This document shows positions 7,728 to 15,949 of a stretch of DNA of 36,590 nucleotides, piece by piece. How positions within the stretch are numbered: the first letter of the stretch is position 1; every line of letters starts with the position of its first letter. Origin of the DNA: JANLYQ01 sp031365725 (GTDB lineage Bacteria > Actinomycetota > Actinomycetes > JACCUZ01). Location of the stretch: positions 1 through 36,590 of the forward strand of contig JANLYQ010000013.1 of assembly GCA_031365725.1 (NCBI GenBank), written 5' to 3'. The position numbers and the translations under genes are program-made. The notes under the pieces were generated by a model. That model saw only the letters and a list, made by a program, of their open reading frames with translations, had not been told where the DNA came from and did no database searches.

Positions 7728-8801
7728 CTAGTGAGTGGCGGCGAAGGCCGGTGACGACGCCGCCTCGGCGGCGGTGTCGCGTTCCTGCACGAGGGTCAGG
7801 GCGACGTCGATGATCATGTCTTCCTGGCCGCCGACATAGCCGAGCTCGCCGACGCGGGACAAGATCTCATGGGCGGGTACGCCGTAGCGGGCGGCCGCAT
7901 GCTCGGCGTGCAACAGGAAGCTGGAGTAGACCCCGGCCCAGCCCTGCACGATCGCGGTGCGATCCATCTTGGGCCAGCGCGGCAGGTAGGGCCGGACAAC
8001 CTCCTCCGCCGCGGCAAGCGCTGCGCCCACGTCGACCCCCGTCTCGACCCCGAGATGGTCGAACGTCGCTGCCAGGACCTCGGTGGGGGAGTTGCCCGCG
8101 CCGGCGCCCAGGGCGCACAGCGCACCGTCGATCTGCCGAGCACCGTTCTGGAAGGCGAGCACCGAGTTGGCGATGCCCAGCGAAAGGTTCTGGTGCCCGT
8201 GGAAGCCGACCTGCGCCTGCGAGCCGACCTCGCGCACGAGGGCCTCGACCCGGACCTGCGCATCACCGAGCACGAGTGCTCCGGCGGAGTCGACGACGTA
8301 GACGCACTCGGCGCCCGCGTCGACCATGATGCGGGCCTGGAGCGCCAGCATCTCGGGCGTCGTGCGGTGGGCCATCATGAGGAAGCCGACGGTCTCCATG
8401 CCGAGCGACCGAGCCAGCCCGAAGTGCTGCACCGACACGTCGGCCTCGGTGCAGTGAGTGGCGATGCGAGCCACCGAGGCCCCGGCCTGGCAGGCGCCGC
8501 GCAGGTTGTCCATCGTGCCGATGCCGGGGACCAGCAGCACCGCGATCTCGGCTCGCGTGGCTTCCTCCACGGCGGCGGCGATGAGGAGCAGCTCGTCGGT
8601 GTGGGAGAAGCCGTAGTTGAACGACGACCCACCCAGCCCGTCGCCGTGACTGACCTCGACGACCTCGACACCGGCGGCGTCGAGGGCATGCACCGTCGAG
8701 CGGACCTGCTCCTCGGTGAACTGGTGCGACATCGCGTGGCTGCCGTCGCGCAACGTGGTGTCGGTGATGCGCACCTCGCGCTGGGTGCCGCCGGCGGTCA
8801 T
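7728..8801 (-). CDS. dmpG: 4-Hydroxy-2-oxovalerate aldolase
   Basis: A 357-residue member of the DmpG/BphI/MhpE family. It cleaves 4-hydroxy-2-oxovalerate to pyruvate and acetaldehyde with a divalent metal. The active site is plain: TLRDGSH near the N-terminus (Arg18, Asp19) and the metal ligands His201 and His203 in GFHGHQNLSLG. Length and motifs fit the known enzymes (Asp18, His200, His202 in DmpG). The ATG at 8801 overlaps the stop of the acetaldehyde dehydrogenase (ATGA), as in other meta-pathway operons where the two proteins form a complex that channels the toxic acetaldehyde. Confidence 0.96.
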   Translation of the reverse strand: MTAGGTQREVRITDTTLRDGSHAMSHQFTEEQVRSTVHALDAAGVEVVEVSHGDGLGGSSFNYGFSHTDELLLIAAAVEEATRAEIAVLLVPGIGTMDNLRGACQAGASVARIATHCTEADVSVQHFGLARSLGMETVGFLMMAHRTTPEMLALQARIMVDAGAECVYVVDSAGALVLGDAQVRVEALVREVGSQAQVGFHGHQNLSLGIANSVLAFQNGARQIDGALCALGAGAGNSPTEVLAATFDHLGVETGVDVGAALAAAEEVVRPYLPRWPKMDRTAIVQGWAGVYSSFLLHAEHAAARYGVPAHEILSRVGELGYVGGQEDMIIDVALTLVQERDTAAEAASSPAFAATH

Positions 8802-9739
8802 GCCGTCACCACAGACGTCGTCGGTGACAGGGGAGCGGCACTTTCGGTCTTGCCGGCGCGGTGCCGCGCCACCAGGTCACCGACCCGGGCGGCAGCGGCG
8901 GTCATGATGTCGAGGTTGCCGGCGTAGGTCGGGAGATAGTCACCGGCGCCGAGCACCTCCAGGAACACCGCCACCCGGCCGTTGCCGTCCCACTGCTCGC
9001 GCGGCTCGTCGAACTGCGGCGCCGCACGCAGGGTGTAGCCGGGGACGTACTCCTGCACCTCGGCCACCCGCTTCTCGATGGCGGCCGTTATGGCATCGTG
9101 GTCGGCGTCGGGACGGATCGCGCAGTAGACCGTGTCCCGCATGATCATCGGTGGCTCGACGGGGTTGAGCACGATGATCGCCTTCCCCTTCGGCGTGCCA
9201 CCGAGCTCGCGCACCGCCCGGCTCGTGGTGTGGGTGAACTCGTCGATGTTGGCGCGAGTGCCCGGCCCGGCGGACTTCGACGCGACCGACGCGACAATCT
9301 CGGCGTAGGGCACCTCGGTCACCGAGGAGACTGCGTGCACGATCGGTACCGTGGCCTGGGCGCCGCAGCTGATCATGTTGATGTTCATGGCGTCGACGTG
9401 CTCGTGGAAGTTGACAGGCGGCGAGACGAGCGGTCCGACAGCGGCCGGTGTGAGGTCGATCGCGACCATGCCGGCCTGGAGGTAACGCGGCGCGTTGGCG
9501 CGATGTGCCTTGGCCGAGGTGGCGTCGAACACAATGCTGGGCAGAGGATCTTGTGAAAGCAGCCAGTCGACCCCACCGGCGGACGCAGCGATGCCAAGCT
9601 CTCGGGCGCGGGTGATGCCGTCGGACTCCATCACCCCGACGACGTAGCCGACCTCGATCGTGTCGCTGCGGCGCAGCTTGGCGAGCAGGTCTGTGCCGAT
9701 GTTGCCGGGGCCGACGATCGCGGCGAGTGCGCGAGTCAT
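8798..9739 (-). CDS. dmpF: Acylating acetaldehyde dehydrogenase
   Basis: A 313-residue enzyme that converts acetaldehyde, NAD+ and CoA to acetyl-CoA. The N-terminal nucleotide-binding loop is GPGNIGTDLL (residues 10-19) and the catalytic Cys125 lies in NMISCGAQATVP. The start is the ATG at 9739, one base into the stop codon of the preceding phosphatase gene (TGATG), with GGGAGGA just upstream; an in-frame ATG 12 bases earlier is less likely. It is the partner of the aldolase encoded next, with which it forms a channelling complex in the known meta pathways. Confidence 0.96.
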   Translation of the reverse strand: MTRALAAIVGPGNIGTDLLAKLRRSDTIEVGYVVGVMESDGITRARELGIAASAGGVDWLLSQDPLPSIVFDATSAKAHRANAPRYLQAGMVAIDLTPAAVGPLVSPPVNFHEHVDAMNINMISCGAQATVPIVHAVSSVTEVPYAEIVASVASKSAGPGTRANIDEFTHTTSRAVRELGGTPKGKAIIVLNPVEPPMIMRDTVYCAIRPDADHDAITAAIEKRVAEVQEYVPGYTLRAAPQFDEPREQWDGNGRVAVFLEVLGAGDYLPTYAGNLDIMTAAAARVGDLVARHRAGKTESAAPLSPTTSVVTA

Positions 9740-10821
9740 CAGTCCTCCCACACAGGCATCTCGTCGGGCGGTGGCACGTTCACCTCGGTGACCCGGTTGC
9801 GGTAGGCGACCAGCGCGGTGCGGCCACCATGGCGCAGCTTCACGATCACTTCCTCGGTGTTGTACGGCTCGCCGGGGTCATAGCCGTGCGCCCAGGTCGC
9901 GAACGCGCGGATCGGCCCGGAGTGGGTGGCGGCGATGATGCGCGCACCGGGCGACTCGTGCACGAGTCGGTGGAACCCACGCCAGAACCGGCGAACGCAC
10001 GACTGGGGGGACTCGAAGTACATCAGCGGGATGGTCATCCAGGTGTGGATCGGGTCCCCGCCCCCGAGCTGGGTGCGGTAGAAGCGATCGATCTCCACCA
10101 GCCACCGCGGCCGGTCCCCGACGGCCATCCGCTCCAACGTCTCCATCTGTGCCTGGTACTGCCGGAAGGCCGAGGTGATGTCCCGCGGGCCGTCCGGGGT
10201 CCAGACCTGGAAGTTGCGCAGCTCGGGGATCGCCTCCGGCTCACTGACCTCTGCCGTGGTGTCCCACTGCTTCAGCCCGTCGAGCATGCCGCGATGGATC
10301 TGCTCCGCTGTTTGGCGCGCCCTGTTGGTGTCAGCGCACACGATGCGCGCCCGCTGTCCCTCCTTCAGGCCCTTGGACAACGAGTGCCCGCGCTGATGCG
10401 CCTGCCACCCACCCATCGGGGTCAGGCCCGCGTCGGTGGAGTAGCCCTGGGTGATGCCGTGCCTGATGATGCGGATCTCGGCGGCGAACTCGTCGCTCGC
10501 CCTGCGCTCCGGCGGCGCGACGATCTCCTTGTCCCGCACGGCGCCGGCGTACTGCCGGGTGAACTTCTCGCCACCCACCTCGAGGGCGACGGCGCGCGAC
10601 GGCGGCCGGGGCTCGGTGTCCTGGCGCGACCGGAACTGTCGCAGGTACAGGGGGACGGAGGGGTCGTCGTCGCCCGCCGGTGCCGCATCCTCGCGGTCGC
10701 GGCGGGCGGCATAGCGGGACAGATAGAGCGGCGCGTCGGTGCGGTCGGTGCGCCGGAAGTCCGGCCGCTCCGCCCGCTCGATCCGCTCCACCCGATCGAC
10801 CTTCTCGATGGCCTCGGTCAT
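9739..10821 (-). CDS. Histidine phosphatase family protein with N-terminal extension
   Basis: A 360-residue protein. From about residue 115 on it is a phosphoglycerate-mutase-like histidine phosphatase: IRIIRHG holds the phosphorylated His121, and ATHSGPIRAF near the C-terminus holds the second active-site His. The first 115 residues are a charged extension with two short copies of a PLYL-x5-R pattern (about 31-40 and 57-66); I do not recognise it. The gene is coupled on both sides: ATGA overlap with the catechol dioxygenase and TGATG with acetaldehyde dehydrogenase. A phosphatase is not a known step of catechol meta-cleavage, so it may act on a phosphorylated aromatic or a pathway intermediate. 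The family is well supported; the substrate is unknown. Confidence 0.87.
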   Translation of the reverse strand: MTEAIEKVDRVERIERAERPDFRRTDRTDAPLYLSRYAARRDREDAAPAGDDDPSVPLYLRQFRSRQDTEPRPPSRAVALEVGGEKFTRQYAGAVRDKEIVAPPERRASDEFAAEIRIIRHGITQGYSTDAGLTPMGGWQAHQRGHSLSKGLKEGQRARIVCADTNRARQTAEQIHRGMLDGLKQWDTTAEVSEPEAIPELRNFQVWTPDGPRDITSAFRQYQAQMETLERMAVGDRPRWLVEIDRFYRTQLGGGDPIHTWMTIPLMYFESPQSCVRRFWRGFHRLVHESPGARIIAATHSGPIRAFATWAHGYDPGEPYNTEEVIVKLRHGGRTALVAYRNRVTEVNVPPPDEMPVWED

Positions 10822-11735
10822 GAGTGCACCGTGAAGAACCGCTCGTTGACCTCGCCCTGGTAGTAGAACATCGCGCGGCCCATCTCCTCCTCGGTCCACG
10901 TGATCGGCTCGAAGTCGGGGTCGACCCAGTAGCCACCGGTGAACATCTCGTTGCGGTTGCCGACCGGGTCGAAGAAGTAGACGGTGTAGCCGCGGGTGAC
11001 CCCGTGCCGCGTCGGTGCCACGTCGATGTTCACCCCGTTGAAGGCGAGGACGTCGGCCGCTTCTCGCACGGCGTTCCAGTCGTCGAGCCAGAACGCGAAA
11101 TGGTGCAGCGCGCCGTTGGGACCGGTGACGATCGCGAGGTCGTGCGGGGTGTGCGAGCGCTCGAGCCAGGTCGCCAGCTGGTGCCCGTCGTTGGCGATGA
11201 TCTGCTCGGTGAGGCGGAAGTCGAGCACGTCGGCGAAGAAGCTGGTGGCTGCTTCGACGTCCTCGGCCATGATGAAGATGTGGTCCAGGCGCGGCGGCGC
11301 GATGCCCACCAGATTGCCCGGACGGGGCGGCGGGTTGAACAAGGGCAGCATGTTGCCGACCTTGTCCATGCCGTACACCAGCTCGACGACGTGACCCGAC
11401 GGCGCCTCGAACCTGATCGCGTCGCCCCACCCGGGGCCGAGCTCGCCACGGCCGTACCGCTTGACCATGATGCCGACGCCCTCGACCCGTTCGGTGTAGT
11501 GATCGAGGTCCTCGAGGTCGGCGACCTTGAAGGACATGTGGTCCAGTCCGTACGTCGGCGCCTGGCGCAGCACGACCGAGTGGTGCTCATGCTCGTCCCA
11601 GCACTTGAGGAAGACCCGGCCCTCGTCGTGCCCGGTCTCGATCAGGCCCAGCACCTCGGTGTAGTACGCCGTGCACAGCTCGAGGTCGGGCACGCGGATC
11701 TGCACGTGCTGCAGGCGCAGGATGCGGTCGGACAC
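10818..11735 (-). CDS. dmpB: Catechol 2,3-dioxygenase (copy 1)
   Basis: A 305-residue two-domain extradiol dioxygenase of the VOC fold. The iron ligands fall where expected for the XylE class: His152 in LDHIFIMAEDVE, His212 in GALHHFAFW and Glu262 in NRNEMFTGG (compare His153, His214 and Glu265 in the Pseudomonas mt-2 enzyme). It opens catechol next to the hydroxyl groups to give 2-hydroxymuconic semialdehyde. A paralogue follows 50 bases upstream in the operon. The stop codon overlaps the phosphatase start, so the two are translated together. Substituted catechols may be the true substrate. Confidence 0.93.
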   Translation of the reverse strand: MSDRILRLQHVQIRVPDLELCTAYYTEVLGLIETGHDEGRVFLKCWDEHEHHSVVLRQAPTYGLDHMSFKVADLEDLDHYTERVEGVGIMVKRYGRGELGPGWGDAIRFEAPSGHVVELVYGMDKVGNMLPLFNPPPRPGNLVGIAPPRLDHIFIMAEDVEAATSFFADVLDFRLTEQIIANDGHQLATWLERSHTPHDLAIVTGPNGALHHFAFWLDDWNAVREAADVLAFNGVNIDVAPTRHGVTRGYTVYFFDPVGNRNEMFTGGYWVDPDFEPITWTEEEMGRAMFYYQGEVNERFFTVHS

Positions 11736-11784
11736 GGGGGTCTCCCTCGGCTCGGGGATCAGCGACAGTGGGCGGCGAACCGAC

Positions 11785-12696
11785 TCAGGTGTGCATGCGC
11801 AGGAAGCGCTGGCTCACGACGTTCTCGTAGTAGAACAGGCCGCGACCGAGCTGGTCCTCGGTCCAGGTGATGCTTGGGAAGTCCGGGTCGGGGGAGTAGC
11901 CGCCGGTGAAGACCTCGTTGCGCATGCCGAGCGGGTCGAAGAAGTAGATGGTGTTGCCCCGGGTGATGCCGTGCCGGGTCGGACCTTGGTCGATCTGCAC
12001 TCCGTTGAAGGCGAGGACGTCGGCCGCCTTGCGCACCTGGTCCCAGTCGTCGAGCCAGAACGCGAAGTGGTGCAGCGCGCCGTTGGGCCCGTTGACGATC
12101 GCGATGTCGTGCGGGGAGTGCGAGCGCTCGAGCCACACCCCGAGCTGGTGGCCGTTGCTGTCGATGACCTGCTCGGTCATGCGGAAGTCGAGCACGTCTC
12201 GGAAGAACGCGTAGGACTCGCCGACCTCTTCCGCGTTGATGAGCATGTGGTCCATCCGCGGCGGCGCGATGCCCGGCATGTTCGGCGGGGGCACCGGCGA
12301 CGGGTTGTGCTTGCCGAGGATGTTGCCGGTCTTCTCCAGCTCCCAGACCAGCTCCATCGTCTGCCCGCTCGGGATCACGAACCTGATCGACTCGCCCTGC
12401 CCGACCGACTCGCCCTTGGAGATGCGCTCTACCTCGCAGCCGTAGGCCTCGAGCCGCTTCTCCAGGTCGTGGAGGTCGTCCTCGCGCTCGACCCGGAAGG
12501 AGAACAGGTCCATCCCGTTGCGACTGTCGTAGCGCAGCCGGAGCGAGTGGTGGTCCTCCTCGTCCCAGCCCTTGAAGTACGCCGTGTCCTCGTCGCGCTG
12601 CACCAGCTGCAGGCCGAGCACCTCGCTGTAGTACGCGGTCGAGAGCTCGAGGTCGGGGGTCCGTACGTCGACGTGCGCGAGCCGCAGAACGCCCAC
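11785..12696 (-). CDS. Catechol 2,3-dioxygenase (copy 2), first gene of the leftward operon
   Basis: A 303-residue paralogue of the neighbouring dioxygenase. The start is the GTG at 12696, preceded by GGAGGT; it aligns exactly with the start of copy 1, so the longer upstream frame is not used. Iron ligands are His150 (MDHMLINAEE), His210 (ALHHFAFW) and Glu260 (MRNEVFTGG). The C-terminal domains of the two copies are highly similar (shared DPHxxxV-type spacing, PTRHG, ITWTE), while the N-terminal substrate-side domains differ more. This suggests different substrate ranges or stability rather than simple redundancy. Confidence 0.92.
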   Translation of the reverse strand: MGVLRLAHVDVRTPDLELSTAYYSEVLGLQLVQRDEDTAYFKGWDEEDHHSLRLRYDSRNGMDLFSFRVEREDDLHDLEKRLEAYGCEVERISKGESVGQGESIRFVIPSGQTMELVWELEKTGNILGKHNPSPVPPPNMPGIAPPRMDHMLINAEEVGESYAFFRDVLDFRMTEQVIDSNGHQLGVWLERSHSPHDIAIVNGPNGALHHFAFWLDDWDQVRKAADVLAFNGVQIDQGPTRHGITRGNTIYFFDPLGMRNEVFTGGYSPDPDFPSITWTEDQLGRGLFYYENVVSQRFLRMHT

Positions 12697-12821
12697 GGGG
12701 ACCTCCGGTGCAGTGCTGCGGTCCCGTGTGGCCGGAACCCTTGACGTCGTGAACCTAACCCGCCTACCGTTCCGGGGACAGGTGACCCGTTCCTTATGAC
12801 GGAACGCATGGGAGGCGGCAG
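12697..12821. promoter_or_regulatory. Divergent promoter-operator region of the meta-cleavage cluster
   Basis: A 125-base gap between the two divergent operons. An inverted repeat CGTTCC-N7-GGAACG lies at 12788-12806. A second, wide pair, CCGGAAC at 12732-12738 and GTTCCGG at 12769-12775, brackets a possible rightward promoter: TTGACG at 12741-12746 and TACCGT at 12765-12770, 18 bases apart. IclR-type regulators often bind short inverted repeats of this kind, and an IclR gene is the second gene of the rightward operon, so these are good operator candidates. The ribosome site GGGAGG of the rightward first gene is at 12810-12815. Confidence 0.6.
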
Positions 12822-13517
12822 GTGGCAACCCCCGAGGACATGCGCGCAGCCGTCGCCGGCTACGTGCACGAGGTCCACCGGTCGTACGCCGCCCAGGCGC
12901 TCACCTTTCCACCGGGCGTGCGGGGCCGGATGCCGTTGCTCAGCGGGTCCCCGTTGACCGTCGCCGCCGTCGGCGCCCGCCACCTGCACCTGCTGGCCAC
13001 CACCGAGAACCTCGGGCCGCTGCATGGTCAGGAGGTCTCGCTGCCGGGTGAGACCGAGGGCATGTCCTGGCAGCTGCGGTTCTACGACCCGGTGGTGCTC
13101 CCGGCGCTGGGTCTGCTGGACGAGTCGGCCGGCCCCGGCTTCGACGAGGTACGCCACGCGCTCGGCGTCTCCACTGTCGTCTACCACGTGGTCGCCGCGC
13201 CCGGTGCAGGACTGTCCCAGCACCAGGCGAGCCACGTCGGCGCCGGCCTCGCCAACGGGCACTCGTCGGTGGCTCGCGACTTCGAGACGATCCGGTCGCG
13301 GGTGCGTGGCCGCGAGACCCTGGTGGACGAGATGGCCGGTGCCGCGGTGGCCGGTCTCGTGCACGCGCAGGCGTTGCTGGCGCGCGCCATCACGCCGTAC
13401 GACAAGGACGTGCTGGCGTTGACCGAGGCCCGCGAGCCCGATCCGGACGCGATCCGCAAGGCGGTGCTCGCAGGGGTCGGGGGACGCACCCAGTGGGTGC
13501 CACCGGAGCCGACGTGA
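12822..13517 (+). CDS. Conserved-looking protein of unknown function, first gene of the rightward operon
   Basis: A 231-residue protein from the GTG at 12822, six bases after GGAGG. I do not recognise the family. It has no Cys, no signal peptide and no membrane segment, is rich in His, Ala and Val, and alternates short hydrophobic strands with loops in the first half, followed by long helices (about 150-215). Its stop codon overlaps the start of the IclR regulator (GTGA), so it is co-made with the regulator and the hydratase and decarboxylase downstream. That position suggests a role in the same aromatic pathway, perhaps a missing enzyme step or a partner of the oxygenase. This is only inference from context. 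Confidence 0.8.
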   Translation: MATPEDMRAAVAGYVHEVHRSYAAQALTFPPGVRGRMPLLSGSPLTVAAVGARHLHLLATTENLGPLHGQEVSLPGETEGMSWQLRFYDPVVLPALGLLDESAGPGFDEVRHALGVSTVVYHVVAAPGAGLSQHQASHVGAGLANGHSSVARDFETIRSRVRGRETLVDEMAGAAVAGLVHAQALLARAITPYDKDVLALTEAREPDPDAIRKAVLAGVGGRTQWVPPEPT

Positions 13518-14347
13518 CGGCGCCCGCGAAGAGTTCTGGAGCGACTTTGGCCGCCGAAGGTCTCTCGTCGGTGCGCAACGCGGCCCGGCTTCTCAAGGTC
13601 TTCCTCAGCCGCGAGGAGGAGCTCGGGGTCAGCGAGCTGGCCCGGCGCCTCGGGCTAGGCAAGTCGACCGTGCACCGGCTGCTCACGACCCTTGCATCGG
13701 AAGGGCTGATCGAGCAGGACCCGACCACCGGCGGCTATCGACTCGGGTTGGTGGTCTTCGAGCTCGGTGAGGCGGTGCGCGTGCACCTCGACCTGCACTC
13801 CGCAGCGGGTCCGGTGCTGGCGTCGTTGCGCGAGCAGACCCGCGAGTCGAGCCAGGTCGGCGTCCTCGACGGTCACGACGTCGTCTACGTTGACCGGCTC
13901 GAGTCCTCGCAGTCGCTGCGACTGTTCACCGAGACCGGGCGTCGGGTGCCGGTGCACTGCACCAGCTCCGGCAAGGTGCTGCTCGCCCATCTTCCGCCGG
14001 AGCGGCAAGCAGCGCTGCTCGACAGCCTCGACCTTGTTGCGTTGACCCCGCACACGGTGACCGACCGCGAGGTGCTGGAGACCGAGCTCGCCCGCGTCCG
14101 CCGGCGCGGTTGGGCCGAAGCGGTCAACGAGCGCGAGATCGGTGTCGCCTCCGTCGCTGCTCCGATCCGAGACGCGAGTGGTGCGGTGGTCGCGGCCATC
14201 AGCATCGGCGCGCCGACGGTGCGCCTGCCGGCTGCCCAGCGTCGAGACCTCGGCGCCATCGTGATCGACGCCGGTGAGGCCGTCGGCCGCCGCCTCGGCT
14301 GGTCGCCCGAGCAGCATGAGTCCTTTACCGTAGCGAGAAAGGCATGA
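13514..14347 (+). CDS. IclR-family transcriptional regulator
   Basis: A 277-residue protein starting at the GTG that overlaps the preceding stop codon. The N-terminal winged helix-turn-helix is clear (SVRNAARLLKVF, then LGVSELARRLGLGKSTVHRLLTTLASEGLI at about 20-65), followed by the IclR effector domain (DVVYVDRLESSQ, VHCTSSGKVLLAHLPPE, EREIGVASVAAPIRD). IclR proteins commonly control aromatic catabolism and bind pathway intermediates. Its own promoter and that of the leftward operon share the intergenic region at 12697-12821, so it probably regulates both arms and itself. Confidence 0.95.
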   Translation: MTAPAKSSGATLAAEGLSSVRNAARLLKVFLSREEELGVSELARRLGLGKSTVHRLLTTLASEGLIEQDPTTGGYRLGLVVFELGEAVRVHLDLHSAAGPVLASLREQTRESSQVGVLDGHDVVYVDRLESSQSLRLFTETGRRVPVHCTSSGKVLLAHLPPERQAALLDSLDLVALTPHTVTDREVLETELARVRRRGWAEAVNEREIGVASVAAPIRDASGAVVAAISIGAPTVRLPAAQRRDLGAIVIDAGEAVGRRLGWSPEQHESFTVARKA

Positions 14348-14348
14348 C

Positions 14349-15146
14349 ATGCCGTTGACCGACGTGACCGGGAAGGCTCAGGCGCTGTACGACGCCCGCC
14401 GCGACCGGGTGGCCATCGCCCCCTTCACCGACGCCGACCCGGACCTCACGATGGCCGACGGCTATGCGGTGCAGAGCGAGCTGACCCGCCTGCTGCTGGC
14501 TGACGGCGATGCCATCGTGGGCTACAAGGTCGGCCTCACCTCCAAGCCGATGCAGCAGATGATCGGCGTCGACAGCCCGGACTACGGGCCGGTGCTCGCC
14601 TCGACGGTCTATCGCGACGGCGACGCCGTGCCGATGGACCGGTTCATCCAGCCGAAGATCGAGGCCGAGATCGTTTTTGTCCTGGGCGACGCGCTGACCG
14701 GTCCCGGCGTCACCGTCGTGGACGCGGCCCGAGCCGTGGCGGGTGTTGCCGCCGCCGTCGAGATCGTCGACTCGCGGTTCGCCGACTGGCGCATCCGGCT
14801 CGCCGACACGGTGTCCGACCTCGCGTCCAACGGTGCGGTGGCGACCTCGAGCCGGCTCGTCCCGCTCGACGGTCTCGACCCGCGGCTGGTCGGCATGACG
14901 TTGACCCGCAACGGGCAGCTGGTCGACACCGGCGCGGGCGCTGCCGCTCTGGGTGACCCTCTGGCCGTGGTCGCGTGGCTGGCCAACACGTTGGGGTCCC
15001 TCGGTGTGACTCTCGAGCCCGGCCACCTGGTGATGACCGGTGCCCTGCACGCCGCCGTACCCATGGCGGCCGGTGACGTCTTCCGGGCCGACTTCGACCG
15101 CTTGGGTCCGGTCACGGTGCGCATCGTCGAAGGAGCCAGCTCGTGA
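14349..15146 (+). CDS. dmpE: 2-Oxopent-4-enoate (2-keto-4-pentenoate) hydratase
   Basis: A 265-residue member of the hydratase/decarboxylase family. It adds water to 2-hydroxypenta-2,4-dienoate to give 4-hydroxy-2-oxovalerate, the substrate of the aldolase at 7728. Family landmarks are GYKVGLTSKPMQQ, IQPKIEAEIVFVLG (metal-binding acidic residues) and VEIVDSRFADW. It is paralogous to the next gene. The assignment of hydratase here and decarboxylase next follows gene order and the closer match of each; a swap of roles is possible. The start lies one base past the IclR stop codon. Confidence 0.88.
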   Translation: MPLTDVTGKAQALYDARRDRVAIAPFTDADPDLTMADGYAVQSELTRLLLADGDAIVGYKVGLTSKPMQQMIGVDSPDYGPVLASTVYRDGDAVPMDRFIQPKIEAEIVFVLGDALTGPGVTVVDAARAVAGVAAAVEIVDSRFADWRIRLADTVSDLASNGAVATSSRLVPLDGLDPRLVGMTLTRNGQLVDTGAGAAALGDPLAVVAWLANTLGSLGVTLEPGHLVMTGALHAAVPMAAGDVFRADFDRLGPVTVRIVEGASS

Positions 15147-15949
15147 CCACCGTTGCGCCGCCGCCGCCGACGTTCGCTTCCGCGCCGAGCGCCGAGGTGC
15201 GCGCCCTCGCCGACCGACTCACGGCGGCTCGCACCAGCCGCACCGCTATCCACCAGCTCAGCGACGACGTGCCCGGGTTCGACCTGCCCACGGCCTACGC
15301 CGTCCAGCGGGTGCTGCGGGACGAGTCGGGGCCGCTTGCGGGGTGGAAGCTCGGCGTCACGTCGCGGGCCAAGCAGCTGCAGGTCGGGGTCGACTCGCCG
15401 ATCCGTGGTTTTCTCGCTGCGGTCAATGCTCTCGACATCGGCCAACCGCTCGAGGTCGCCGACCACATCGCTGCGCGGTGCGAGCCCGAGGTCGTGCTGG
15501 TGTTGGGTCACGATCTGTCCGGACCGCACGTCACGACCGCCGACGTGCTGGCCGCCACGGCTTATGTCGCTGTCGGCATCGAGGTGCTCGACTCGCGCTA
15601 TCTCGACTATCGCTTCACGATGCCGGACGTGGTGGCCGACAACACCTCAGCCGGGCGGTTCGTCATCGGCGACCTCATGCCGGCGGCGGGCATCGACCTG
15701 CGCCGGGTGGGCGTGGTCCTCGAGCACCGCGGGGAGGTCGTAGCAACCGCGTCGGGTGCTGCTGCTCTCGGCCACCCGGCTGCTGCAGTCGCGTGGCTGG
15801 TCCGGTCGCTGCACGCCGACGGCGAGGGCCTGGCCGCCGGCGAGGTCGTGCTGTCCGGGGGCCTCACCGCGGCCGTGCCGGTCGGCGCCGGCGACAGCGT
15901 CGTCGCGACCATCGACCGGCTCGGCGCCCTCGAGCTGGCCTGCGTGTGA
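15143..15949 (+). CDS. dmpH: 4-Oxalocrotonate decarboxylase (2-oxo-3-hexenedioate decarboxylase)
   Basis: A 268-residue paralogue of the preceding hydratase, from a GTG at 15143 with GAAGGAG upstream and a GTGA overlap. It shows the shared core: GWKLGVTSRAKQLQ, RCEPEVVLVLG and IEVLDSRYLDYRFTMPDVVADN. The last segment, with an uninterrupted run to the DNTSAGRFVIG region, is typical of the DmpH/XylI decarboxylases, which form a complex with the hydratase so that the unstable dienol is passed on directly. It removes CO2 from the product of the semialdehyde dehydrogenase after tautomerisation. Confidence 0.87.
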   Translation: MTTVAPPPPTFASAPSAEVRALADRLTAARTSRTAIHQLSDDVPGFDLPTAYAVQRVLRDESGPLAGWKLGVTSRAKQLQVGVDSPIRGFLAAVNALDIGQPLEVADHIAARCEPEVVLVLGHDLSGPHVTTADVLAATAYVAVGIEVLDSRYLDYRFTMPDVVADNTSAGRFVIGDLMPAAGIDLRRVGVVLEHRGEVVATASGAAALGHPAAAVAWLVRSLHADGEGLAAGEVVLSGGLTAAVPVGAGDSVVATIDRLGALELACV

